From: an uncultured Corynebacterium sp.
GTDB lineage: Bacteria; Actinomycetota; Actinomycetes; Mycobacteriales; Mycobacteriaceae
Length of the DNA: 64,000 bases
Direction: 5' to 3'
NCBI RefSeq assembly: GCF_946998835.1
Contig: NZ_CAMQAZ010000009.1
Location: 1 to 64,000 of the forward strand
Shown here: piece after piece, positions 35,080-44,237 of the stretch
How positions within the stretch are numbered: position 1 is the stretch's first letter
How the letters are laid out: every line of letters starts with the position of its first letter
Translations under genes and position numbers: made by a program
The notes under the pieces: model-generated
Seen by the model: the letters and a program-made list of their open reading frames with translations, nothing else
Told to the model about the DNA's origin: nothing
Databases searched by the model: none

Positions 35080-35445
35080 GTGAGAAAGATTCCAACTTGC
35101 CACGATGTCCTCAGCGCCGACGAACCCACTCTTGCGCTGCCCGATGCCGCCGACCTCATTGGTGTCGCTGTCACCCGTATTCACGCATTGCTGCAGGAGG
35201 GGCGCCTTATTGCAGTCAACCGCGATGGCATCCCACAAATTCCCGCTCGCTTCTTCGAGGGCGACGAAGTCGCTCGTTTTGTTCCCGGCGCACTCGCCTT
35301 GCTTGCCGACGGCGGCTACACGCGAGAAGAATCGCTGGAGTGGTTGTTTTCCGAAGATGATTCTCTGCCTGGGCGTCCGGTGGATGCCCTGCACGGTCAC
35401 CTCGCTCGCGAAGTGATGCGCCGCGCACAGGCTATGGCTTTTTAG
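35080..35445 (+). CDS. Rv2175c-type DNA-binding protein
   Basis: About 121 residues from the GTG at 35080 (an in-frame GTG at 35071 is possible). A winged-helix-like N-terminal segment, LALPDAADLIGVAVTRIHALLQEGRLIAV, is followed by a conserved helical C-terminus ending VMRRAQAMAF. In M. tuberculosis the homologue Rv2175c is a DNA-binding substrate of the neighbouring kinase PknL. The divergent arrangement here is the same. Confidence 0.85.
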   Translation: MRKIPTCHDVLSADEPTLALPDAADLIGVAVTRIHALLQEGRLIAVNRDGIPQIPARFFEGDEVARFVPGALALLADGGYTREESLEWLFSEDDSLPGRPVDALHGHLAREVMRRAQAMAF

Positions 35446-35458
35446 CTCGCGGAGGTCT

Positions 35459-36439
35459 TCAACGACCTGACAATTCTTGTCGCAATCGCCCGGTCACTGC
35501 TGTGAAAAGCAGTGGTAGGGCGATTTTTGCTTTTCGAGCACATCCCACTTGAGCTCGCTGTGCAAAGACGTTGTAGTCCGCACGCTCAATTTCGCCGAGA
35601 ATATCCGAGTAAAGAATCTCTGCGGCGCGAATGGCTTGGCGCCCGGGGATGTCTAACATCTCCACGCCGCTGCTGGCCTCGGCGTAGAGGGCGCGGTTGC
35701 GGGCAATGAAGTAGGCCAACGTCTGGCGCACTGCAGGGGTCGTCTGACCAGTGGTGACACAGTAACCGATCTCGTCGATCTCCACGCCGAAGGCCTCCCA
35801 CTGATCCAGCGGTAGGTAAATGCGGCCACGCTGGAAATCCTCGGCAATGTCGCGGAGGAAATTTGTTACTTGAAAGGCCTTGCCCAGGCACTCGGCGTAA
35901 GGGGCAGCGTCCTCTCTGGAGAGTCCCGTGCGTGTGCCGAGAATCGGCATCATCTCCAGACCGATGACCGCAGCGGAGCCCCACATATACGAGTTAAGCT
36001 GCTCCCAGGTTTCAAAATGCGCGATGTGACAGGACGTGTTGGGAACGTCCATCAGCATGGAGTGGACAAAGTCCGCTGAGAGCTGAGGATTGATGTCGTA
36101 GTCGCGAAAAGTCTGTGCGGCTGCCGAGATGACAGCACGGTCGCGGCCGCGGTGAACGTCGTCAAGCGAACCGGTGACGACAGCTGTGTGAAAGAGCTCG
36201 CTCAAATGCGTGACCGTAGCTTCGATGTGTGCGGGGGAGCAATCGGTGTCAGCGGGGCAGTCGACGTAGTCATCGACGATGCGGGCCCAGGCGTAGAGGG
36301 ACCATACCGCACGTTGCTGACGCGATGTCAATAGACGCGTGGCCAGGGAATACGTTCGGCCGTGAGAGGTCATAATATCGCGGCAAAGCTCGTAGGAGTT
36401 CGGCAGCGCGATGGTCGAGGGAGACTGTGAGGCGGGCAT
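35459..36439 (-). CDS. crtB: Phytoene synthase
   Basis: Joins two geranylgeranyl diphosphates to phytoene, the first step of carotenoid synthesis. 326 residues; both squalene/phytoene synthase signatures are present, with DDYVDCP near residue 60 and FQVTNFLRDIAEDFQRGRIYLP near residue 190. The ATG at 36437-36439 lies seven bases after the mptA stop, so it is translated from the mptA transcript; a TTG two codons earlier is possible. It is convergent with the Rv2175c-type gene. Confidence 0.9.
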   Translation of the reverse strand: MPASQSPSTIALPNSYELCRDIMTSHGRTYSLATRLLTSRQQRAVWSLYAWARIVDDYVDCPADTDCSPAHIEATVTHLSELFHTAVVTGSLDDVHRGRDRAVISAAAQTFRDYDINPQLSADFVHSMLMDVPNTSCHIAHFETWEQLNSYMWGSAAVIGLEMMPILGTRTGLSREDAAPYAECLGKAFQVTNFLRDIAEDFQRGRIYLPLDQWEAFGVEIDEIGYCVTTGQTTPAVRQTLAYFIARNRALYAEASSGVEMLDIPGRQAIRAAEILYSDILGEIERADYNVFAQRAQVGCARKAKIALPLLFTAVTGRLRQELSGR

Positions 36440-36445
36440 GGACAA

Positions 36446-38068
36446 CTATGCAGCCTCGGTAGATTTCGACAGGCTCGGAGTCGTGGAATCAGTGTCGTCG
36501 GCGGCCCTATCGTCGCGCCACGGGAACTTCCAGCTGAACTCCCCAGTGGTCAGCCAGCCTGCCGCCAGCCAACCGAGAATGGTGATGATAATCATCCAGG
36601 GCGCGTCGTAGAAGCGGTGATTACCGCCACCGGCGAACGACAGCGACAGAATGAACGTGAACATCACGGTTCCTTGAATAATCCACCGTGGTGGGCGGAT
36701 GGTGCCCATCGGGGTCAGCAAGCTGGCGTAGTACCAGGGCAGTGCCACAGCATTGAACACGCAGGCCACGACGTAGGCGGCAACCATACCGGCGACATTG
36801 TCGCGTGGGGTGGCTCGGAAGTAGAACCAGGAGATTACGAGCCCTACCAACATGATGACAGAGGAGACCACGCGTGCGTAGCTAACTATGAAGTTAAAGC
36901 CGATATCGTCGTTGAACCACACCATGACTGCGGAAATCACTCCAGCAACTGCTGAAGGTGCTGCCAGTGGATTAATCACCTTGGTATTGCCGCTGATCTC
37001 GGAGATCCATCCCCAGCTTGAGCCGGTCAGCCATGTCACCGCTGCAAGCGTGCCGACGCACACCGCTACTAGCACGATGCCCACACCGGCAATCATCGGA
37101 ATCTTGCGCAGCATCTCTTGGACAGTGGTGATGGGCTCGCGCCTGGTCAGCACAATCCACACCACGAACGGCAAGGCCAGGACAGCGGTTGCTTTCAGCG
37201 CTACGCCGATACCGATAAGGACAGCGGCGACCAGACCACCCTGCAGACGCTCCATGCGCAGTGCCGCGACCAGCGCCAGGCTAACTAAGCCGACCATTAG
37301 CGCTTCATTGTGCATACCCGCAATCAGATGCAGCAGTACCAGTGGGTTGAGCACGCCGAGCCACTGTGCAAAAGCTGGGTTTGCGCCAAGCGCGCGGGCA
37401 ATTCGCGGAATCGACCAGACAATGGCGGCGAAGCCCAGCAGGCACACAATGCGGTAGAGAATCACGCCAACGGTGATGTTGTCGCCGACGATACGCGTGA
37501 TGACCTCGCCAATTCCCAGGTGTAGCGGGCCATATGGAGTGGTGGTGTTGCGCCAGTCGGCCGATACCTCCAGCAGCATCGGCCCCGGATTGGCCGCAGC
37601 GCCCTCGGTGTAGGGATCGAAACCATCGCGGACCATCGCGCCCTGCATGAGGTACGAGTAGACATCGCGGGAGAACAGCGGGGCAGCCAGTGAGAGGGGA
37701 ATTGCCCAGGCCAGCAGAATCGAATTGAAACGGCGCAGTGCGGACTCATCGCTGCCAGCATGCACTGTGGCCGAGCCAGCAGGTTTTTCCGTCCCCTCAG
37801 CGAGAGCAGGGCCAGTCACAACCTCCCGGATGGATCCCTTCGAAAACAGCAGTTCTCGGCCGATACGTAGCCATGAGACCAGCAGCAGGGCGATGCCTAT
37901 CCAAATCACAATCTCACAGAAAATCTGACCGTGACCGTAGGTAATCCAGTCGAGACCTAGAGCGTGGACAATACCGCCACGGTAGCGATTCGCGCCGGAA
38001 CCGTAGGAGCCCAGAGCAATCAGGATGCCACCGTAGACACCCAGCTGAGCACTCCGCGATAAATTCAT
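36446..38068 (-). CDS. mptA: Alpha-1,6-mannopyranosyltransferase (GT-C)
   Basis: 540-residue polytopic membrane protein with about 12-13 helices. It belongs to the GT-C mannosyltransferases that use polyprenyl-phosphate mannose on the outer face, and extends the alpha-1,6-mannan backbone of lipomannan. An acidic motif lies in the first extracytoplasmic loop (SRDVYSYLMQG). The name rests on family and on the neighbourhood: Rv2174 (MptA) lies between idsA2 and Rv2175c in mycobacteria. Here crtI and crtB flank it. Confidence 0.85.
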   Translation of the reverse strand: MNLSRSAQLGVYGGILIALGSYGSGANRYRGGIVHALGLDWITYGHGQIFCEIVIWIGIALLLVSWLRIGRELLFSKGSIREVVTGPALAEGTEKPAGSATVHAGSDESALRRFNSILLAWAIPLSLAAPLFSRDVYSYLMQGAMVRDGFDPYTEGAAANPGPMLLEVSADWRNTTTPYGPLHLGIGEVITRIVGDNITVGVILYRIVCLLGFAAIVWSIPRIARALGANPAFAQWLGVLNPLVLLHLIAGMHNEALMVGLVSLALVAALRMERLQGGLVAAVLIGIGVALKATAVLALPFVVWIVLTRREPITTVQEMLRKIPMIAGVGIVLVAVCVGTLAAVTWLTGSSWGWISEISGNTKVINPLAAPSAVAGVISAVMVWFNDDIGFNFIVSYARVVSSVIMLVGLVISWFYFRATPRDNVAGMVAAYVVACVFNAVALPWYYASLLTPMGTIRPPRWIIQGTVMFTFILSLSFAGGGNHRFYDAPWMIIITILGWLAAGWLTTGEFSWKFPWRDDRAADDTDSTTPSLSKSTEAA

Positions 38069-38155
38069 GTCAACCTAAAACAATCGAAACATTGCTGATG
38101 CATTAATCCTAGTTGGTCAATAAGAGACGACAGACATCCGGGAGGCACTCGGCAA

Positions 38156-39856
38156 CTACGGAGTTTCGAACCGCTGTGCCGCAAGACGGCCGGAAATCAT
38201 GACCGTCGGCACGCCAACACCTGGCACCGTCGTCGATCCCGCCAGCACTACATTCCCCGGCATCTTCGGGGAGAAGTTGCGGGGGCGGAACGGTCCCGTT
38301 TGCCGGAATAGATGCGCGAGCCCAAATGGTGAGCCAACGCCCATGCCGCGCTCCTGCCACTGCTGAGGGGTATCAATCCGGCCTACCCGCCACTCGGTGG
38401 AGATTCCAGTGAGTCCCCGTCGCTCCAGTTCGGCGGTAATCTGCGCCACATAGTCCGCACCAATCCGCGACCAAATCAGGTTGGCCGACTGCAGGTTCGG
38501 GCACGGCGCGAGCACACTGACGGGCTCCCACTGGATGCCGTTGGCATCTGTCACGATACGCTCCGACGCGCTCACCGCAGGCCTGGTGACCAGCAGCGAC
38601 GGGTCCGACATCAACTTTCCGTGGTGAGGCGATGAAATCTCTTCGAAGGTCTCGTTCCACTTTTCACCAAACGAGATCAGGTGATGCCGCTTCGGCCACT
38701 TCTCCGTTTCCGACACTGGAATCAGTCCGTGCGCCACCACAGCAGACGGCGAAAATCGCACTGGGAACAGCCGTCGCGATCGGATTCGCTTTACGACGTC
38801 CCGAAGGCCACGCAGCTTCGATGAACCGCTAGCGGTAGAGGTGGTGGCGTCGTGAAGCCAGCCCTGCACCACAGGCAAATCGGTAGTTGCGATAACGGCA
38901 TCGGTAGGACGCTCGCCAGCTGTCGTGGTGATAGCAGAGACGAGACCGGTCTCATCGAGCTTCAGGTCGGTGACGTCCACGCCGAATTCGATGGTGCCGC
39001 CAGCGCGGCGGACTGCCTCGGCGAGTAGCTCAACGATTGCCCCCATACCCGAACCGAATGTGGGGGAGTGCGGGTAAAAGACACCCATAGAAGTGTCCAT
39101 GTGGGAGATACAGCCGTAGACCGCACGGGCCTTGGCTGGAGGCACACCCGCGTAAAGTGCCTGAAAGCTGAATACGCGAGCAAGATCATTGTCGCCGAGG
39201 AAAGCGCGAATCTTTGGCTCGAGTGCACCGAAGGCTCCGAGGCGGAGAAGGGTTGTCAGGTCGCGAAGCGCGCCGGGCCCAGTGAACAGGTCGGTAACGC
39301 GGTCAAAACTGCGGGACATGAAATTGTCGAAGCAGGCATTGAAAAGGGCCTGTAGCCACGTGCAGAGTTTGCGGTAACCGGCGATGGTGGAGCCCGCGGC
39401 CCCGAAGCGGGCGAGCTCATCGGCCATCATGTCTTCATTGGAAAACACGTCGAGTCCGCCGCGGGTGGCAAATTCCGCACGATAGGTCGGCGTGATTGGC
39501 GAGGCAGAAAAACCCGGGTCGATATCACGCGCGTAGAGGCCTACGGCGGCGAGGGCATCGTCGACAAGCGAGGGCATAGTCCATACCGTTGCGCCAGTGT
39601 CGAAGACGGCGGTGAGTGATTGTCCGTCGACGTCAATGGAAATGGGTTCGCTGGCGCAGCGACCGCCGACGAAGCTTTCCCGCTCGAGCACGGTGACGTT
39701 GTATCCATCGGCGATGGCATATAGTGCTGCGGTAAGTCCAGACAGACCTGCGCCGATGATGGTCAACTGTGGTTTCGCACCTTTATGAGGACGAGCGACA
39801 GCGCGGCGCAAACGCGGTGACCTAGCCGGGACATGGGTGGTGGAAGAGGCGGACAT
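38156..39856 (-). CDS. crtI: Phytoene desaturase
   Basis: FAD-dependent desaturase of 566 residues that converts phytoene to a coloured carotene such as lycopene. The FAD-binding fold is near residue 32 (TIIGAGLSGLTAALYAIADG), followed by VLERESFVGGRC. The C-terminal carotenoid motif with PGVGVPTVMISGRLAAQR is clear. An Arg-rich N-terminal extension of about 28 residues precedes the fold. It lies 18 bases after idsA and about 87 bases before mptA on the same strand. Confidence 0.9.
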   Translation of the reverse strand: MSASSTTHVPARSPRLRRAVARPHKGAKPQLTIIGAGLSGLTAALYAIADGYNVTVLERESFVGGRCASEPISIDVDGQSLTAVFDTGATVWTMPSLVDDALAAVGLYARDIDPGFSASPITPTYRAEFATRGGLDVFSNEDMMADELARFGAAGSTIAGYRKLCTWLQALFNACFDNFMSRSFDRVTDLFTGPGALRDLTTLLRLGAFGALEPKIRAFLGDNDLARVFSFQALYAGVPPAKARAVYGCISHMDTSMGVFYPHSPTFGSGMGAIVELLAEAVRRAGGTIEFGVDVTDLKLDETGLVSAITTTAGERPTDAVIATTDLPVVQGWLHDATTSTASGSSKLRGLRDVVKRIRSRRLFPVRFSPSAVVAHGLIPVSETEKWPKRHHLISFGEKWNETFEEISSPHHGKLMSDPSLLVTRPAVSASERIVTDANGIQWEPVSVLAPCPNLQSANLIWSRIGADYVAQITAELERRGLTGISTEWRVGRIDTPQQWQERGMGVGSPFGLAHLFRQTGPFRPRNFSPKMPGNVVLAGSTTVPGVGVPTVMISGRLAAQRFETP

Positions 39857-39874
39857 GACTGCGCAACACCTGGT

Positions 39875-40987
39875 CTAATGCTGGCGGGTTGTGGCGCGAA
39901 CTCCCATGGCAATGAGGTTCTCGCGCGAAGTTGCAGGCAGGTCGGCGTTTTCGATGGTGGCAAAAGCGCGGCTGGTCAGGCGGTCGATTTCACGTTCAAC
40001 GGCATCGGCAGCGCCGGATTCGGCAATGAGATTGCGCAATTCGTCGATGTCAGCGGCAGATGTGACCGCCCCCAGGTGTTCATCGATGAAACGGGCTTTG
40101 TCCGGTGCGGAATCGCGGTACAGGCTCAGGGCCTGGCCGACCAGAACGGTTCGCTTGCCCTCACGGAGATCGTCGCCGGCAGGCTTACCAGTGACTTCGG
40201 GGTCTCCGAAAACTCCCAGCTGATCGTCGCGGAGCTGGAATGCCACACCGATGTCACGGCCGAAGCTGCGGTAGGCCTCAACCAGTTCCGCCGGTGCGCC
40301 TGCAATTGCGGCGCCGATGTGAAGGGGACGCTCGATGGTGTAGGCGGCAGTCTTGAACAGGTTGATTTTCTCCGCCGTGTCGACCCGGCTATCACGGCTG
40401 GCCTCGGCAGTGATGTCGAGCAGTTGGCCGCCGAGGACTTCGGTGCGCATGGCACGCCAGGGCACCAGTGCACGGTTCAGTGCCGCTGAACTGAGACCTG
40501 AAGCATGCAGCATGTCATCAGCCCAGCTCAGCGCGACATCGCCAATGAGAATGGCAGCGGAGATGCCGAAGCGGTCGGCGGCACCGTGCCAGTTATTGGC
40601 CTCATGCTTTGCCTCGAAGACCTTGTGAATCGTCGGTGCGCCACGGCGCGTATCAGCATCGTCGATGATGTCGTCGTGGATGAGCGCACAGGCCTGGATG
40701 AGCTCTAGAGCGCTGACCGCGTTCATCACAGCCTGGGAGTCCTCTGCTGAGGCGAAACGGCCTTCGAGACCACCAGTCCCCAACCATCCCTGCCAAGCGA
40801 AAGCGGGACGCACACGTTTTCCCCCATTGAGGACAAAAGAGTGGAGCGAATCTATGGCTTCCGTGTAGCCCTCATCGACCGACGCGACATCGGCACCGCG
40901 GCTTTTGAGGTAATCTTCCAGAGTTTTGGTAACAACTGCTGGTACTTCGCGGGGCTGCAGCGCGGCCAAATCCAGTTCTTCGCTCAT
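39875..40987 (-). CDS. idsA: Geranylgeranyl (polyprenyl) diphosphate synthase
   Basis: 370-residue trans-prenyltransferase with both Asp-rich motifs: DDIIDDADTRRG (first) and FQLRDDQLGVFGD (second). It makes the C20 precursor used by CrtB, menaquinone and polyprenyl phosphate synthesis. It heads the minus-strand run idsA-crtI-mptA-crtB and is divergent from metF. Product length cannot be settled by reading; GGPP is inferred from the adjacent carotenoid genes. Confidence 0.9.
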   Translation of the reverse strand: MSEELDLAALQPREVPAVVTKTLEDYLKSRGADVASVDEGYTEAIDSLHSFVLNGGKRVRPAFAWQGWLGTGGLEGRFASAEDSQAVMNAVSALELIQACALIHDDIIDDADTRRGAPTIHKVFEAKHEANNWHGAADRFGISAAILIGDVALSWADDMLHASGLSSAALNRALVPWRAMRTEVLGGQLLDITAEASRDSRVDTAEKINLFKTAAYTIERPLHIGAAIAGAPAELVEAYRSFGRDIGVAFQLRDDQLGVFGDPEVTGKPAGDDLREGKRTVLVGQALSLYRDSAPDKARFIDEHLGAVTSAADIDELRNLIAESGAADAVEREIDRLTSRAFATIENADLPATSRENLIAMGVRATTRQH

Positions 40988-41039
40988 GTGAGCCTCTCGT
41001 CGATGGCGGGTAATGCTGTCTCAAGGATAGGACACCGCT

Positions 41040-41045
41040 TAGTAT
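41040..41045 (+). promoter_or_regulatory. -10 box of a leaderless metF transcript
   Basis: TAGTAT ends eight bases before the metF ATG at 41054, with no ribosome site between. Confidence 0.45.
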
Positions 41046-41053
41046 GAGTGACT

Positions 41054-42040
41054 ATGTCCTCAACAATGCCACTGTCGCCAGGCCGTCAAGTGACAATCCG
41101 CCAGGCTCTTTCCATGCCGAGCGCGGGCAGTATTCCCTTCTCAGTTGAATTTATGCCGCCGCGTGACGACGCGGCGGAGGAACGACTCCTCCGTGCCGCT
41201 GAGGCTTTCCACGATCTTGGAGCCTCCTTTGCATCGGTGACCTATGGCGCTGGTGGTTCTAGCCGCGATCGCACTCTGCGCATCGCCGAGCGCGTTTCCA
41301 AGCAGCCGCTCACGACACTTGTGCACCTGACATTGGTGGAACACACCGTTGATGAGCTGCGGGAAATTTTGCGCTCCTACCTTGACGCAGGGTTGACGAA
41401 TCTCCTCGTTCTGCGTGGTGACCCACCAGGAGATCCGCTGGGGCCCTGGGTAGAGACCGAAGGAGGTCTGCACTACGCCAGTGAGCTGATTGAGCTGATT
41501 AAGGCCGAGCCGGAGTTCGAGAAGTTCGAAATCGGTATTGCCTCTTTCCCAGAGGGCCATTACCGCTCGCCGGACCTGGACCATGACACGCAGTACACGC
41601 TGGCTAAACTACGCGCCGGTGCTGAGTACTCGATTACACAGATGTTCTTCGACATTGAGCACTACCTGCGCCTTCGGGATCGCTTAGTCGAAGCCGATCC
41701 TGTACATGGTGCCAAGCCCATCATCCCGGGACTGATGCCAATTACGTCGCTGCGCTCAGTACGCAGGCAGGTTGAGCTCTCCGGCGCACAGTTGCCATCC
41801 GATTTGGAGGAACGCCTAATCAAGGCGGCAGATGGTGATGAACAAGCCAACAAGGACGAAATCCGCAAGATTGGTATCGAGTTCTCGACCAATATGGCAG
41901 AGCGACTCATCTCCGAGGGCGTACCGGGTCTGCACTTTATGACCATGAACTTCGCCCGCGCATCCCAGGAGGTTTTGCATAACCTCGGCATGGCTCCCGC
42001 ATGGGGTACTGGTCAGGATATGCTGCGCGGTGGTTTTTAA
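41054..42040 (+). CDS. metF: 5,10-methylenetetrahydrofolate reductase
   Basis: FAD-linked reductase of 328 residues giving 5-methyl-THF for methionine synthesis. Landmarks are SVEFMPPRDDAAEERL near the N-terminus, NLLVLRGDPPGDP, FPEGHYRSPDLDHD and ITQMFFDIEHYLRLRDR. The ATG at 41054 is favoured by the -10 box eight bases upstream; an ATG two codons earlier is in frame. It is divergent from idsA. Confidence 0.93.
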   Translation: MSSTMPLSPGRQVTIRQALSMPSAGSIPFSVEFMPPRDDAAEERLLRAAEAFHDLGASFASVTYGAGGSSRDRTLRIAERVSKQPLTTLVHLTLVEHTVDELREILRSYLDAGLTNLLVLRGDPPGDPLGPWVETEGGLHYASELIELIKAEPEFEKFEIGIASFPEGHYRSPDLDHDTQYTLAKLRAGAEYSITQMFFDIEHYLRLRDRLVEADPVHGAKPIIPGLMPITSLRSVRRQVELSGAQLPSDLEERLIKAADGDEQANKDEIRKIGIEFSTNMAERLISEGVPGLHFMTMNFARASQEVLHNLGMAPAWGTGQDMLRGGF

Positions 42041-42058
42041 CAGCGAGGTTTTTAACAG

Positions 42059-42742
42059 CTAAAAGTCCTGCATATCGCGGATGCGCCGCGCCCACAGGAT
42101 TCCTAGCGCAGAGGCCAAGACACCAGCCGCTGTGCTCACACCGGCAAACAACAGGAATTGGTTCCGCTTGGTGGAGCCCGCGGGCGATGATGCCCACACC
42201 GTGTGGTCTTCGCCACTGGCGAGTTGCCACTCCACCCTGTTGGGTTCCGTTTGTCGGCCATTCGAATCAGTAACTTGTTCTGGGAACGCAACTACGAAGT
42301 CAACCTTCGCGCCGGGCAGGTGGGTCAAATCCATGTGGCCGTTCATCGACACCTTGCCGCCGCCGGTGCGGTCCAGGTCGATGTCGATGCGATCGTCGGA
42401 AAGCTGGCGGAGTGTGTCGGTGAGTTCGATGAAGTGCAGCCTGTCGAAGGTGATTTCCACCTTGCCGGTGGAGGGGTCGATGACTTCCCGTGAGACGCGG
42501 CCAGCGAGATCTTCAGGCGTTTGCCATTGTTCAAACTGGGAGCGGACCCTCGCCTCCGGAGTGACGTGAATTGTTCCCGAAATCCTATCGTCTCCGGTGA
42601 TGGTAATGCCCGCCTGTGCGTCAAAGCAGCCGCTGAGCGGAAAGATGGCAGCTATCCCGGCGAGCGCTGCGGCGATGCGCAGGCTCGGATGCCGCGGAGG
42701 CGTCGATAGGGGGTCACTCGGTGATGGTGTCACGGGGTACAT
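42059..42742 (-). CDS. lppM: LppM-family lipoprotein
   Basis: 227 residues. A signal peptide with lipobox LSGCFDAQ (about residues 36-43), a beta-rich domain of about 150 residues, and a C-terminal membrane helix (FLLFAGVSTAAGVLASALGILWA) make the two-anchor plan of mycobacterial LppM (Rv2171). Function is not established. Its start overlaps the upstream GNAT gene by 29 bases. Confidence 0.8.
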   Translation of the reverse strand: MYPVTPSPSDPLSTPPRHPSLRIAAALAGIAAIFPLSGCFDAQAGITITGDDRISGTIHVTPEARVRSQFEQWQTPEDLAGRVSREVIDPSTGKVEITFDRLHFIELTDTLRQLSDDRIDIDLDRTGGGKVSMNGHMDLTHLPGAKVDFVVAFPEQVTDSNGRQTEPNRVEWQLASGEDHTVWASSPAGSTKRNQFLLFAGVSTAAGVLASALGILWARRIRDMQDF

Positions 42743-43325
42743 CTACTCCTAGAACTGCAAAGGGGCGGGAATCCCCTGTGAAATAAAAGTTCCTTAAAAC
42801 ATCTTTGAATCCAAATTGACGGTAGAGCCGCCATGCCCTATTCGCTTCGTTTGGGTACTCCGGAGTAGACAACAGCACCCGGGCTTCTGGCCGTGAGTCT
42901 ATTAACTCGCGTAGTAGCTTTTTGCCGATTCCTTTTCCCTGAAAACTAGGGTGAATGTGAATCTCGGAAAGCTCGGCGTAGTTTCGCAAGAGCTTGACGA
43001 CGTCCGGAAGTGACCGGCCCTCCATGAGTAAGCCATCCCTGACCTGTCGATACCACCAATGTATCTCCAAACCCGTTCGGCAGTAACCGATTCCCACTAA
43101 TGGATAGCGGGGGTCCTGGAGGGCTTGAGTGGGGGAGAGTCCTTCCGGGTGGGCGATGGCGGCGACAGCCATGAACCCCGGCTGCGTGGTTTGTTTCTGC
43201 CATTCATGGATACGGCCCGGCAAGATTGCGGGGTTGTATTTCATCGCGGTGATGTAGAGTGCCACTGCTTCGTGCAGGCGGAGGTTGAAGTCTCCTGCTG
43301 TCATCGGAACCACGCTGTATTTCAC
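42714..43325 (-). CDS. GNAT-family acetyltransferase
   Basis: 203 residues with a GNAT core. The acetyl-CoA pyrophosphate loop is QGKGIGKKLLREL (near residue 130), preceded by EIHIHPSFQ and followed by LSTPEYPNEANRAWRLYRQFGF. The substrate is unknown. Neighbouring lppM and metF match the Rv2170-Rv2172 order of mycobacteria. It is divergent from the HEPN gene and shares the intergenic region that holds a LexA-type box. Confidence 0.85.
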   Translation of the reverse strand: MKYSVVPMTAGDFNLRLHEAVALYITAMKYNPAILPGRIHEWQKQTTQPGFMAVAAIAHPEGLSPTQALQDPRYPLVGIGYCRTGLEIHWWYRQVRDGLLMEGRSLPDVVKLLRNYAELSEIHIHPSFQGKGIGKKLLRELIDSRPEARVLLSTPEYPNEANRAWRLYRQFGFKDVLRNFYFTGDSRPFAVLGVDVPRDTITE

Positions 43326-43385
43326 AGTGACCAGATTAGCTACTTAGTCGAAATTGGTTGAGGGGATTACGACACTAAAGTTAAA

Positions 43386-43401
43386 TCGAACATGCGTTCG
43401 A
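43386..43401. promoter_or_regulatory. LexA (SOS) box
   Basis: TCGAAC-ATGC-GTTCGA is a perfect palindrome in its arms and matches the actinobacterial LexA consensus. It lies 61 bases before the GNAT start (minus) and 110 bases before the HEPN start (plus), so it could control either. A possible plus-strand -10 is TACAGT near 43439. Confidence 0.8.
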
Positions 43402-43510
43402 AGATGTGGGGTAGGGCAATCCGGGGTTGGGGATAAATTACAGTCGACCCCGCAAGGGGAAAGGAAATACGCGCTCATGTGAATGCTGATACGAATAGGA
43501 GGGCAGTGCG

Positions 43511-44005
43511 GTGGCAATGTCGAACGTAGTTGAGTTTAGGGCGATTTCTCAGTCGGGTTCGGTTGCGCCGGTTGGTGTCTCAAAGCAGTCCTTGGAGCTT
43601 CTGGGGCGGGCTGAGGCTCTGCTGGTGAATGCTCAGGGGGCGGACTCTGATGAGATGCTGGAGCTTTCCTATCTTGCAGCGCTGCGCTGTGCCGGTGCGC
43701 TATTGAATCGGGGTGACCTGCCGGCGGTTGGAGGCACTGGCGGTAACTCGGGTGCGCGCTCGAACTCGACGGTTAGGCGTCGCCGTTTGGCGCCACAGAG
43801 TGCATGGTTGCGTTTGAAAAAGGAGCAGCCTGAGTTTGCCTGCTGGGTGGCCAAGTTTGAGCAGTTTACTGCGTTACGTGAAGAGGTTCGGTTGGGTATT
43901 GCGCGTCGTATTGATCGGCGTTGGGCGCAGGAGTTGTGGGAGCTCAGCTGTGAGTTTGTGGAAGTTGTCCGAGCAGAATTGGGCGTTTTGCCAGCAGTTG
44001 CGTAG
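43511..44005 (+). CDS. SAV_6107-type HEPN-domain protein
   Basis: 164 residues, all-helical in composition. The N-terminal SLELLGRAEALLVNAQ...LELSYLAALRCAGALLNRG and C-terminal AWLRLKKEQPEFACWVAKFE...DRRWAQELWELSCEFV blocks match the actinobacterial SAV_6107 HEPN family. A Gly/Ser/Arg-rich low-complexity loop separates them. No R-X4-6-H ribonuclease motif is visible. GTG at 43511 is chosen because AGGAGG lies seven bases upstream; ATG 43517 is an alternative. The SOS box upstream suggests DNA-damage control. Confidence 0.8.
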   Translation: MAMSNVVEFRAISQSGSVAPVGVSKQSLELLGRAEALLVNAQGADSDEMLELSYLAALRCAGALLNRGDLPAVGGTGGNSGARSNSTVRRRRLAPQSAWLRLKKEQPEFACWVAKFEQFTALREEVRLGIARRIDRRWAQELWELSCEFVEVVRAELGVLPAVA

Positions 44006-44111
44006 GAGGAGTGGGGTTGTAGCGGAAAGTTACTTTCCTGAATAAATGGGGGATTGGTCGAATTCATGGAACAATAGAGGGGGAGTCGCCCGTTAAAGGG
44101 GTAAGAATGAA

Positions 44112-44132
44112 GCTAACGGACGCCGCGTTAGC
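44112..44132 (+). other. Perfect hairpin between the HEPN and DUF3040 genes
   Basis: GCTAACG-GACGCCG-CGTTAGC, seven base pairs with a seven-base loop. No T-run follows. It may be a leader hairpin of the DUF3040 transcript. Confidence 0.4.
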
Positions 44133-44237
44133 AGCAGGTGGCCTGTGATTAACTTTGTTGTATCGGCACTGTTAGTTTGGGGTCGAGGCCCGTCGGTATC
44201 GCGGCGGGTAATGCTCAAAGTAGGCGATGGAGGAATT

